DNA of 23,971 nt from an uncultured Acetatifactor sp. (GTDB lineage: Bacteria; Bacillota; Clostridia; Lachnospirales; Lachnospiraceae), in contig CAJUGT010000011.1 in assembly GCA_910586435.1 (NCBI GenBank), positions 1-23,971 of the forward strand. The letters run 5' to 3'. The stretch's first letter is position 1; every line of letters starts with the position of its first letter. The notes beneath the pieces are model-generated. The model saw only the letters and a program-made list of their open reading frames with translations. It searched no databases and was not told the DNA's origin. Positions 1-8,156 of this stretch are shown piece by piece. A program made the translations under genes and the position numbers.

Positions 1-59
1 AAAATTGCTTTCTGACAGCTGTGTGTCACAATTTGTGGTAGATTGGACCCAAATGTTTC

Positions 60-2762
60 TCATCTGTTCCCCAAAAAGCTCTGCATATTTCCCATCTCCC
101 TGATATTATCAATCCATTGATATATCATCTGCCTGTTATAAACCGGATTCCCCTCTTCATCCCTCTCTCTTTCCATAGCGCATGCCATCAATGCGTATTC
201 ATTTTCCAGCGAAGTATGGAAGACACCTTTATCATCCGTGTTAATTGATACATTAACCTGCGGGCATTCCCTGATTTGTTCCGCATCCCAGGTCAAATCT
301 TTATTGTATAGCCTTACCACAGGATGTTCCGAATATTTTGTCATGGTGCTGATTGCGAAATTGGAGGAGGGATTTGCCTCTATTCCTATACCCTTGGAGG
401 CAAAATTCCTGCCCATAGCTTTCTGAACTGCCGCCACGCCTTCCACATAAAAGGGCGGAACATATTTCTGTATGCTTTTCTTCCCATTCTTCCTTACATC
501 CCAGTCATAATGATAAAGCCAGTATAGATTTACCACTTCTTTGCGCTTTCTGTTATGGGGCTTTTCCGGGAATTTTCTGTTAATAAGCCATTCCCTGCCA
601 TAAAACACCCCTTCTTTGTCAAACTGATTTGTTATGTACAGCTCCGGATCGTCCCCTCTGAGCTTCCACGCCTCATAGTAGGTGTTAATATCAAAATACA
701 GTTCTCTGTTCCCACGCCTTGTATGCAGGTATATCTCCATAAAATACAGGCGGAATTCCTGCCGCAGCCATTCCCGCAGATTTTCAGCCCCCTCTATATT
801 ATATTCCGTCAGTTTATGATACAGCCATACAACATTGTCCAGATAATCCTGCCGCTTCAGGACAATGGTATTTTCCTTGAATTGATACCATTTTACCGCA
901 TCAAGCCCCAATACCGTGCCATGGCCGATGCGATCCCCGCACCGCAGGTTCAGGAACAGGATTGCTTCGTCCACAGCCCTTAACCCATCCACTATATCCA
1001 GGAAATCCTCACCCACATGATAGGTCATCCGCAGCTGGCATATTTTTTCCGTCCCGGGAATATCCTCCACCGTATGATTGGCAAGAAACCGAAACACTGT
1101 GGCAAATACCTCCGGTCTGCAGCCAATCTCCTGGGCACAGGCGTCTATGCCCAACACCCTGGAGGCCTGGGCGCGATAATTCTCCCTGAACAGGGCAATT
1201 TCATTGGCAATCTGTTCCAGCTTCCATCTTTTTTCGTAATGCCTGCAACGGCGCCCGTCAAAATGCTCCCAATCCCCCAACTCTTCTTCCTGAGACTTGG
1301 AAAAGTGAAATACATAATAATATTCAAATTCCGGAAATCCCTCCTTCCTCCGCTGGATGATTTCATCCATCCTTTGAATCCATATCGCATTGGAGGCAGC
1401 CTTCTCTTTCGGCGTAACTCTCATCTCCAGGCATCTGATGTTTCCCTTGTTGACACTGCCAAACACCGCTGTCTCCACCATACGTTCCACATTTTTATAA
1501 ATGTTTTTCCGTTTAGTATATATATGGAAATTCTCAAAGCCAACCGTTTGATTGGTCTGGATGATCTCGTTCCGCACACTTTGTTTCAGCACCAGATAGG
1601 CGTAAAACCAATTGTAATATTTTTCAGCCCTGCTGCCTTTTGCCGCCTCATGCTCCAGCTCTTCCGCCAGCATCCGGTACATCAGCCAGCGTTCTCCCAC
1701 CGCCCAACGGTTCTGCGGCTCTGCCATCCCTACATTTTCCACTGAATACAGAGCATAATCCGCAAGCTCACCCATTCCTTTCCAGAAAGCCAGGTCTTTG
1801 ATCCTGTCAACCATCTTCTGAATATCATGGCAGCGTTCCACTATGTCTCTCCGACCGGAAATCAGTTCTTCTATTTCCATTTCCGTAAGGGGTTCTTCCA
1901 TTCTCCCTTCTGTAAGAGAACCTTCCATTCCCCTTTCGGTAAAAGAACCTTCCATTCCCCCTTCCGTAAAGGTTCCTCTCATATCCCTGCCGCTAAACAG
2001 TCCACTCATTTCACTTTCCAAATGCCCATTCCCTCTTGGAGCATCCCTCTCTATCAGATAGCGTACAAGACATATCCGTATTAATGCAGCTTTCATCACT
2101 CCCACTGCAAAGGAATCTTCTGAATAATTCTTGCCGTAATGCTCCTTTGTCATCCTGCGCTGCTTTTCTACCAATTCTCCCCACTGGGCCAAGACTGCAT
2201 TATCCACATCATTCATAAATGAAATCCAAATCAGATGAAAAGCAGGCGCTGATCCAAACATATGAAAATGGTTCTCAGACAATCCCTTTCTCATAATCCG
2301 ATCCAACTGTGTGTTATTATGACCTATGGTAAAATCCCATCCAAAATTATCATGTCTTTTCCCATAACGCCTGCAATGCGCTGCAAGAAAAGCACACACC
2401 AGCAGGTCCTCCTCCACATGCTGGCTGATTTCCCTGAGCCGAAGCAGATTTCCGTACTGGCACAACACTTCATTATCTTCCAAGGTAAGGAGCTGCTCAG
2501 ACAGCTCCTCCAGCGCCGCAAAAACATTCAGACCTCCCCTTCGTTCCATTCCTGCGTAAGGATGCCCCTCTTCCTGAATACTGTCCTGGATATATTGATA
2601 CAATTGATTGTCTTCTGTGTCACTGTATTGCCGAAGATACACCCTTGACAGTCCTGCGAATTCCTCTTTTGGAAAATTATCATAGGAAATTATCCTATTA
2701 ATAATTTCCCGTGCTGTGACAGAATGATAATACATCCTGACAATATGATCCAAATGATACAT
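60..2762 (-). CDS. rdrB: Divergent adenosine deaminase, RADAR effector RdrB
   Basis: A 900-residue protein with a complete but widely spaced set of adenosine deaminase motifs. HFH at 165-167 supplies two metal-binding histidines. YHVGED at 581-586 matches the HAGE motif, with H582 as metal ligand and E585 as catalytic acid. RIGHG is at 611-615, NPSSN at 797-801 and SINTDD at 839-844 (D843 metal ligand, D844 catalytic). Ordinary adenosine deaminases have about 350 residues, so this one has very large insertions, as known for RdrB of RADAR. RdrB converts adenosine in RNA and/or nucleotides to inosine as part of a large complex with the ATPase RdrA. The large P-loop ATPase gene immediately upstream supports this call strongly. 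The ATG at 2762 has GGGGAAGG just upstream. Residues 261-296 are four tandem 9-residue repeats. The family call is firm; activity in this strain is inferred. Confidence 0.88.
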   Translation of the reverse strand: MYHLDHIVRMYYHSVTAREIINRIISYDNFPKEEFAGLSRVYLRQYSDTEDNQLYQYIQDSIQEEGHPYAGMERRGGLNVFAALEELSEQLLTLEDNEVLCQYGNLLRLREISQHVEEDLLVCAFLAAHCRRYGKRHDNFGWDFTIGHNNTQLDRIMRKGLSENHFHMFGSAPAFHLIWISFMNDVDNAVLAQWGELVEKQRRMTKEHYGKNYSEDSFAVGVMKAALIRICLVRYLIERDAPRGNGHLESEMSGLFSGRDMRGTFTEGGMEGSFTERGMEGSLTEGRMEEPLTEMEIEELISGRRDIVERCHDIQKMVDRIKDLAFWKGMGELADYALYSVENVGMAEPQNRWAVGERWLMYRMLAEELEHEAAKGSRAEKYYNWFYAYLVLKQSVRNEIIQTNQTVGFENFHIYTKRKNIYKNVERMVETAVFGSVNKGNIRCLEMRVTPKEKAASNAIWIQRMDEIIQRRKEGFPEFEYYYVFHFSKSQEEELGDWEHFDGRRCRHYEKRWKLEQIANEIALFRENYRAQASRVLGIDACAQEIGCRPEVFATVFRFLANHTVEDIPGTEKICQLRMTYHVGEDFLDIVDGLRAVDEAILFLNLRCGDRIGHGTVLGLDAVKWYQFKENTIVLKRQDYLDNVVWLYHKLTEYNIEGAENLREWLRQEFRLYFMEIYLHTRRGNRELYFDINTYYEAWKLRGDDPELYITNQFDKEGVFYGREWLINRKFPEKPHNRKRKEVVNLYWLYHYDWDVRKNGKKSIQKYVPPFYVEGVAAVQKAMGRNFASKGIGIEANPSSNFAISTMTKYSEHPVVRLYNKDLTWDAEQIRECPQVNVSINTDDKGVFHTSLENEYALMACAMERERDEEGNPVYNRQMIYQWIDNIREMGNMQSFLGNR
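1875..1982 (-). repeat. 27-bp tandem repeat (4 copies) inside rdrB
   Basis: Four contiguous 27-bp units (1956-1982, 1929-1955, 1902-1928, 1875-1901) encode the 9-residue pattern M-[RE]-[GE]-[TSP]-[FL]-T-E-x-x. The inner units differ at only a few bases. The unit length is a multiple of three, so gain or loss of copies keeps the reading frame. The repeat lies between the HxH motif and the helical middle of the protein, probably in a solvent-exposed loop. Confidence 0.9.
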
Positions 2763-2784
2763 ATCCTTCCCCTATTCCTGGTAC

Positions 2785-2877
2785 TTCCTCCCATGTTTCG
2801 CGCCAGTTCCGGCCTGCATTGGCGGATATTCCTTTGCTGTTTCAGCGTTTCCTCCCATGCTTTGTACCAGTTCCGGC
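2785..2877 (-). repeat. Imperfect 29-bp direct repeat in the rdrA-rdrB spacer
   Basis: Two copies, 2785-2813 and 2849-2877, match at 25 of 29 positions. Both sit inside the 189-nt non-coding spacer between the rdrA stop and the rdrB start. On the coding strand each copy begins GCCGGAACTGG and ends CATGGGAGGAA. No terminator-like hairpin with a U-tract was seen in the spacer, so the genes are probably co-transcribed. The function of the repeat is unknown. Confidence 0.75.
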
Positions 2878-2951
2878 AATACATTGTATGAATCCTTAGT
2901 AATTTGCGCCTGCTTTTCACGCCAGAACCCCATTTGTTCAAACACTTGCCT

Positions 2952-5663
2952 TTATTCCGGTTCTTCCTCGTCTTCAATCCTTGCCACATTCACGGACAGA
3001 CTCTTTATAGCGCCCAGGAGAAATTCGTTCAGTTTCTTTGTGTCAAGTTTCTCTCTGGAATTCAACTTTTTAAACAGACCTTTACGCCCTGAATTCTCAG
3101 CCTGCAATTCCTGGCCTTCATATTGAGCCCCAAAAGCTTTGATAAAAGGGCAATTCATAAAATTATCATAGAATTTCGGAATGTTTACAGCACTGTCACC
3201 CTCAAACAAGTCCCTGTAATAGCTCTCTTCCTCCCACAGATAATGAGCCATGTACCCATAGACGGTTCTATAATACTCACATATTTGTTCCGCGGAAACA
3301 GACGACGTTTCGGCCATTTTCCGCCGTACTCTTTTGACAACATTGTATGCCATATCAAAATCATAATAGGGAAACGCCATATTCTCCTGTCTATCATGCC
3401 ATATGGACTTCTTTATCGCCTTACTTCTCACCAAGGATCTAATATTCTCCCTCGCTTTATCCCCATGTAAAGTACAGTACCTGAAAGCACACGATTCCAA
3501 CGCTTTCACAAGGCTCTCATCATACTTATGAAAATTGTTTTCTCCCTTTATCTCCCTCCCCAGGAATCCAAACATATCAAAATCAGCCTTGCCCACCCTC
3601 CCCCTTATGGTCAGTACGGCCTTTGCCCCATCCTCCGTGCGATCCCTCTTTCTGACACTGAACATCCATTCAGGAGAAATCCTCCTGCCCGCCTCGTCTT
3701 TCGCGTTGGCAAAAAGAAGGCTGATACATTCCAGATATGGCAGATTTTCCGCTAATAGATCCGGCAGCCACTCCTCGGTATTTTCCCAGTTCAAGCCCAC
3801 ACTGGACGATTCTATCTCCAAATCTAATGCTGATACATTCCCTTTATAACAGGCGTCCAAAGATGCGCTATATCTTCCCATCTCCAGTTCAACCTTCGGC
3901 ATAACTTCCTCCAGCCACTCTCCCCCAAAGGTCGCACCCAGAAAGCACCGCATATTCTTCTCCGCAGACTTTCTTGCCTCCTCAGAACCATATTGGTAGC
4001 TATAATGCTCCCTTACCATTTCCGAGGTAAATGATGCCATAATACAATGCACCAGCACCTTATCTTCGTAATCCTTACGTCCCAGCTCATACAGAACCTG
4101 CATCAAATCAGTATAACAAAACTTCAGCTCATCCACCGAATCTTCAAGCCTTTTCTTATCATTCCCCTTGTCATTTATCAAGTCAGCATCCCTTAGAATC
4201 TGTGTATCCGACAAATGTAACAGATTCATCCTGTAGCATCCTTTATTCCTCATCCAGGAACGAATAAAGCATAGCATATAGCCTGCTCGCCGCTCCACAT
4301 GCCGCCCCATAATCAGCCTGTAAATTTTTAATTGATCATCATTCAGAAGCTTCAGGGCCATTCTGTGCTCAAGATCTCTGTTAAACCGTGCATGGTTCTC
4401 ATCATATAATTTCATCCTTTTTTCCTGAACCTGACCCTCCTGCCCTTCTATTTCTTCCATGGACAGCAAAGAGTCCAGAAAAGCATTGTATGATACCAGC
4501 TCCCTCACCGTATCTGGCAGACTGAAATGCTTCTTTAACCCTTTTGCGTCATAATAGATATTCATCATTTGCGCTGTCTTTTTCAACAGAAAGTCCTTGA
4601 CCGGAAGAAAGTCCATTTCCCCTTGTGCCACCCATGCTTCCTGGCACAGTTTTCCTTGTTCCGGAAGATATATTCTGTTCTCAATGGGTAAAGCCTTCAA
4701 CAGATATTCCTCCGCCAATGACTTGGCCACTTTTTCATATTTTTTGTATACTTGGTAATGTTTACTTCCATGTTTCGGCACAAGGTCATCCACAAAATTT
4801 TTCTGGCTCAGCAGATACATCTGTTCATACTTTATGGCGATCAAAATAATAACCCTGGGGTTGGACAGATATTTGTACAGTTGTTCCAGCATTTCAAAAC
4901 CACTCCTTGGATTCATATCCAAATCGTCCACAATCACCACCAGGTAGGAATCCTCATTCCTGCTGCCTCCCTCCAAAATTTCCAGGAAGGATTCCGTCAA
5001 TTTCTCCAACGCCACCTTTGTTTTCAGGCTGTCGGATACATTTCGGAGTTTCACCAGTACGGACCCCCCTAAAGTATTCTGATCCCCATGATTTCCCACG
5101 TTCAGATAATCTTTATATACACTGTCAAACTCCGCGATAATCTTCGTAAAAAGCTTATCTTCCCCCTCCGAATATCCCTTCTTACAGCCTCTCTGCTTTG
5201 TATTCACTATCTGATACATGCTGGCTAATATTACTTCAATCAAATCTTCCTTAGCACTCAGCACAGAAGCATCAATCAATGGCAGAACATGAAAACGGCA
5301 GCCTCTCTGTCCCCTCTCATTCCCGGTAACACGATAACTTTCCAATATACGGCTGAACTCCGTGATTGCCGTCGTCTTACCTGTCCCCCGTCCACCTGTA
5401 AACGCAATAATATTACTTTTTCGCAATGGAGCCCCGTATCTTCCGTTCCCGCAGCCACATCCACCTGATATTTCCATATGACCGGATGCATTGCTTTTTA
5501 TAACCTTCAGCACGGCAGTCAAGGCATCCTTATAATACTGTCTATAAAATGGATACTCTATTTTATACTCCTCGTTCCATTGACTTAAATCACTCTTTTC
5601 CATCCTATTCTCATCGTAATCACGTTCAAATATGATGGAAAGTCTTTCGTTAGTATTTTTCAT
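2952..5663 (-). CDS. rdrA: Large P-loop ATPase, RADAR component RdrA
   Basis: A 903-residue protein. The Walker A motif GGRGTGKTT lies at about residues 90-98 and a hydrophobic Walker B with VDDLDMN at about 243-249. It is followed by a sensor-like strand (VIILIAIKYEQ), the layout of KAP/AAA-type STAND-like ATPases. The long remainder is helical and charged with no recognisable enzyme motif. Size, ATPase type and position directly before a giant adenosine deaminase match RdrA of RADAR, which assembles as a ring and works with RdrB in phage-triggered adenosine deamination. The start chosen is the ATG at 5663, preceded by AAGAGGGG at good spacing. The in-frame ATG at 5684 would add seven residues but lacks a ribosome site. 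It lies 43 nt after the TPR-like gene and 189 nt before rdrB, implying one operon. Confidence 0.86.
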   Translation of the reverse strand: MKNTNERLSIIFERDYDENRMEKSDLSQWNEEYKIEYPFYRQYYKDALTAVLKVIKSNASGHMEISGGCGCGNGRYGAPLRKSNIIAFTGGRGTGKTTAITEFSRILESYRVTGNERGQRGCRFHVLPLIDASVLSAKEDLIEVILASMYQIVNTKQRGCKKGYSEGEDKLFTKIIAEFDSVYKDYLNVGNHGDQNTLGGSVLVKLRNVSDSLKTKVALEKLTESFLEILEGGSRNEDSYLVVIVDDLDMNPRSGFEMLEQLYKYLSNPRVIILIAIKYEQMYLLSQKNFVDDLVPKHGSKHYQVYKKYEKVAKSLAEEYLLKALPIENRIYLPEQGKLCQEAWVAQGEMDFLPVKDFLLKKTAQMMNIYYDAKGLKKHFSLPDTVRELVSYNAFLDSLLSMEEIEGQEGQVQEKRMKLYDENHARFNRDLEHRMALKLLNDDQLKIYRLIMGRHVERRAGYMLCFIRSWMRNKGCYRMNLLHLSDTQILRDADLINDKGNDKKRLEDSVDELKFCYTDLMQVLYELGRKDYEDKVLVHCIMASFTSEMVREHYSYQYGSEEARKSAEKNMRCFLGATFGGEWLEEVMPKVELEMGRYSASLDACYKGNVSALDLEIESSSVGLNWENTEEWLPDLLAENLPYLECISLLFANAKDEAGRRISPEWMFSVRKRDRTEDGAKAVLTIRGRVGKADFDMFGFLGREIKGENNFHKYDESLVKALESCAFRYCTLHGDKARENIRSLVRSKAIKKSIWHDRQENMAFPYYDFDMAYNVVKRVRRKMAETSSVSAEQICEYYRTVYGYMAHYLWEEESYYRDLFEGDSAVNIPKFYDNFMNCPFIKAFGAQYEGQELQAENSGRKGLFKKLNSREKLDTKKLNEFLLGAIKSLSVNVARIEDEEEPE

Positions 5664-5706
5664 TTCATCCCCTCTTATTACCATATCGTTCTTTACTGAC
5701 TATTTT

Positions 5707-7152
5707 CTATTCTTTTTCCTCATGTTTTAAATCTTTTGCCCTGGCCCGGCAGGCTTCAGCCCTTTCTTTAGAGAAAACCTTGGCGTAGCAGTCCGCAAGA
5801 ATCAAATACTCTTTACTGACATCCATTCTGTCCCGCAATACCTTCCTATAGTAATCCGCATCGTCCTTTCCGTATAGGGCCTCGAAATACCTGCTCTCTT
5901 CCATCTCCTTTTCCCACACGTCCGTACACTTTACACCATATTGAATCGCCCTGGCATAATCTTCCTTGAGATAGCAAATATGAGCCTGATGGAAATAGGT
6001 TTTATACAAATATTCCAGTTCCAGAGGATCTGTAAACTTCATTCCTCTCATAACCGCCAGCTTATCGGGTATCCTTTCAAACAATTCCAATGCTTTCTCC
6101 GTTTCCCCCTTATCTCTTGCGGCCATGGCCAGTTTAAAAATATTGCGGAATTTCTCCCTGCGCAGGTTAGCCAACAGATAATTTTCTTCCGCCTGCGTCC
6201 TTTTGTCCGAAAACCTCTCATATCGCTTGCCAATCCAATAGTAAACCGCAGAAGTAAAGCACGCCGTGCCCATTTTCTCCAATGCCTCCATAAAGGCAGC
6301 CACCGCTTCATTGGCACTGCCGGAAGAAGGTTCATAACACAGCCCCAAAAGTACATGGGCATTTCCAAATTCAGGGAATTTTTCGCACAACTCCCTGCAT
6401 CTTCCCGCCAGTTTTTCCAAAGAAAAATACAGGATTTCATCGCAGTAAGAACATGCGTTGTTGGCCTTCACTTGACACCATAGCATTGCGTATTCATAAA
6501 GGTATTGCACATTTTGATCTTTTTTCGACTCCAATACATCTTTCACTGCCTCCTGCGCCGCCAGGAAACCCTTTTCCGCTTCTTCGATTGCCCTCGACCG
6601 ACGCCTTGCGTAATACTGCATATTCAAACTGTGCCGCCATATTTCCTTTTCCACATAAATGTCAATGAGCTTATCCAATTGCGTTCCGGCAAAGCCATCT
6701 GTATCCCCTGGCCGAAACACCGTTCCCAGAAGGCCATCCAGGAACTTCATCATGAAACTCTTCTGATCCCTCTTTGTCAGATAAATAAGAGCTTCTTCAG
6801 CGGGATATCCGTCTTGTACCACAGCACGTCCGGGTGCTCTTCGAGGCAGATACTCACAGACATGAACTGTTCCCTTGGACAGATTTTTCACCAGCTGCCC
6901 ATATTCTTCCACAGAAATATGGAGTGCCTCGGCCTCCTCATTCCCCAAAGTCCGTTTGCCCACAAAGATCCAGGCATCGCAACCTGTATCCTGCTCTATT
7001 CTGGTATTCTGATTATTTGATTCATTCTGCTCCGTCAGAACTTCTTCACACACCAATATTCCCATAAAACGGAAAAACTCCGCCAAATAGGAAAAGTCCA
7101 GCCTCTGCAAAATATTGTGGATGATTTTTACCGTTTGAAACCTATTTTTCAC
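5707..7152 (-). CDS. TPR-like helical-repeat protein, putative RADAR accessory
   Basis: A 481-residue protein of unrecognised family. Residues about 1-120 alternate hydrophobic strands (GILVCEEVL, DAWIFVGK, TVHVCEYL) with helices, suggesting an alpha/beta Rossmann-like domain; a degenerate TIR-like fold is possible but not shown. From about residue 190 to the end it is helical, with TPR-like pairs: NAHVLLGLCYE followed by NEAVAAFMEALEKM, FKLAMAARDKGETEKALELFERI, and QAHICYLKEDYARAIQYGVKC. No signal peptide or membrane segment is seen. The GTG start at 7152 is chosen because AGGAGGGG lies 6 nt upstream; the longer frame from GTG 7182 has no such site. Being first in the operon, 43 nt before rdrA, suggests a sensor, adaptor or regulator for RADAR. 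It does not resemble the small membrane accessory proteins known from some RADAR loci. Confidence 0.72.
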   Translation of the reverse strand: MKNRFQTVKIIHNILQRLDFSYLAEFFRFMGILVCEEVLTEQNESNNQNTRIEQDTGCDAWIFVGKRTLGNEEAEALHISVEEYGQLVKNLSKGTVHVCEYLPRRAPGRAVVQDGYPAEEALIYLTKRDQKSFMMKFLDGLLGTVFRPGDTDGFAGTQLDKLIDIYVEKEIWRHSLNMQYYARRRSRAIEEAEKGFLAAQEAVKDVLESKKDQNVQYLYEYAMLWCQVKANNACSYCDEILYFSLEKLAGRCRELCEKFPEFGNAHVLLGLCYEPSSGSANEAVAAFMEALEKMGTACFTSAVYYWIGKRYERFSDKRTQAEENYLLANLRREKFRNIFKLAMAARDKGETEKALELFERIPDKLAVMRGMKFTDPLELEYLYKTYFHQAHICYLKEDYARAIQYGVKCTDVWEKEMEESRYFEALYGKDDADYYRKVLRDRMDVSKEYLILADCYAKVFSKERAEACRARAKDLKHEEKE

Positions 7153-7158
7153 CTCCGT

Positions 7159-7166
7159 CCCCTCCT
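7159..7166 (-). promoter_or_regulatory. Ribosome-binding site setting the TPR-like gene start
   Basis: AGGAGGGG on the minus strand ends 6 nt before the GTG at 7152. It lies inside the longer frame starting at GTG 7182, so it argues for the shorter protein. Confidence 0.75.
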
Positions 7167-7393
7167 GCCATGCTTTCACCACAGCAATAACTCTGATGAA
7201 AGCCTTTTTTCTCTTTTGTTTGATTCCCTCTCCCTGCTGCCATATCCATTTCCTTTCTATTCCTTTCTATCCCTTTCAAAGTATTCTCTCTTCCTCATTT
7301 CGTTCCTTTACCCCCTCCTTCCACAAATCCATAAATTTGACAGGGGAAACTCTATATTTAGCCAATATGCTTCTGTTTGGCACCCACAAACGC

Positions 7394-7426
7394 AAAAAAG
7401 AGGTCACTAAATACACGTAACCTCTT
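7394..7426 (-). terminator. Intrinsic terminator downstream of smpB
   Basis: On the minus strand AAGAGGT pairs with ACCTCTT across a 15-nt loop and runs into a tract of six T. It would end secG-rnr-smpB transcripts and insulate the RADAR operon. Confidence 0.72.
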
Positions 7427-7685
7427 GATTCCCTCTTTTATTTGTTAATATCTCAATTCGGTACAATTTTATTCCCCTTTCTGACATTTCATAAAATATA
7501 TCAGCCTTCGGAGTACAGTGTTCATCCAACCAATAATTTCAATTCTTCCCCACAGACAGTATGTGTGAAATATCATTTGTGTATAATCAGAATTCAAGTC
7601 ATACAGTAACTTCATATTTAGAATATCAGATTCTTTTCATATTTGCAATAGGGTATTCTACTTCTTTCCGCCCGCATTCAGTCAC

Positions 7686-8156
7686 CTACAGATTCTTAAC
7701 CTTAAATTCCCTCTCCGTCTCACGCCTCTGGTCTTTTTTCGCTATATCCTGCCGTTTGTCATACAGCTTCTTACCCCTGGCAAGGCCGATTTTGGCCTTC
7801 ACCCTGCCATTCTTAAAATATACTTCCAATGGAACGAGCGTATAACCCTTTTCCGCAATCTTTCCCGCCAATTTGTTGATTTCATATCTGTGCATGAGCA
7901 GTTTTTTCACCCGCAACGGGTCCTTGTTAAAGAGATTCCCTTTTTCATAGGGACTCACATGCATGCCATAGACAAATACCTCTCCGTTTTCTATGCGTAT
8001 AAAGGATTCCTTGATGCTGCACTTTCCCATGCGCATGGATTTCACTTCCGTTCCGTGGAGCGCAACCCCTGCCTCATAGGTTTCATCTATAAAATAATCA
8101 TGATATGCCTTTTTATTATTTGCAATCAATTTCTGTGTCTCTTTGGACTGCGCCAT
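7686..8156 (-). CDS. smpB: SsrA-binding protein SmpB
   Basis: A 156-residue protein of normal family length. It shows NKKAYHDYFIDETYEAGVAL near the N-terminus, GTEVKSMR, the central HVSPYEKG segment, and a basic tail (GKKLYDKRQDIAKKDQ). SmpB binds tmRNA (SsrA), delivers it to stalled ribosomes and starts trans-translation, which releases ribosomes and tags incomplete proteins for degradation. The ATG at 8156 overlaps the TGA stop of rnr by one base, with GGAGGGG just upstream inside rnr, so the two are translationally coupled. RNase R is a known partner in tmRNA quality control, which fits the pairing. The tmRNA gene, which often follows smpB in Firmicutes, is not in the following 500 bp. Confidence 0.97.
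   Translation of the reverse strand: MAQSKETQKLIANNKKAYHDYFIDETYEAGVALHGTEVKSMRMGKCSIKESFIRIENGEVFVYGMHVSPYEKGNLFNKDPLRVKKLLMHRYEINKLAGKIAEKGYTLVPLEVYFKNGRVKAKIGLARGKKLYDKRQDIAKKDQRRETEREFKVKNL

Larger units (their letters stand above)
7153..7685. other. Non-coding region between smpB and the RADAR operon
   Basis: This 533-bp stretch has no convincing gene. On the minus strand it holds, in order, about 260 nt of AT-rich sequence after smpB, the terminator at 7394-7426, and a purine-rich leader before the TPR-like gene. The leader contains a short repeated tract at about 7249-7280 (the plus strand reads TTCCTTTCTA nearly three times). A weak promoter-like pair (TTGAAT, 17 nt, GATATT) lies upstream of the terminator; downstream of it I see no confident promoter. 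No tmRNA gene is present: its conserved 5' and 3' ends are absent. The RADAR promoter is probably between 7180 and 7390. Confidence 0.6.

Noticed and set aside
27..37. CACAATTTGTG palindrome after rdrB
   Set aside because: It has no loop or U-tract and is too short to support as a terminator or operator near the window edge.
1875..1982. CRISPR-like array from 27-bp repeats
   Set aside because: Units are directly contiguous with no spacers and lie in frame inside a coding sequence; it is a minisatellite.
2690..2989. 99-residue minus-strand reading frame bridging rdrA and rdrB
   Set aside because: It overlaps both genes, has no ribosome site and has an unconvincing composition.
7400..7685. 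A tmRNA (ssrA) gene after smpB
   Set aside because: The spacer is about the right length, but neither the conserved 5' end with GGATTCGACAGG nor the tRNA-like 3' end is present on the minus strand.
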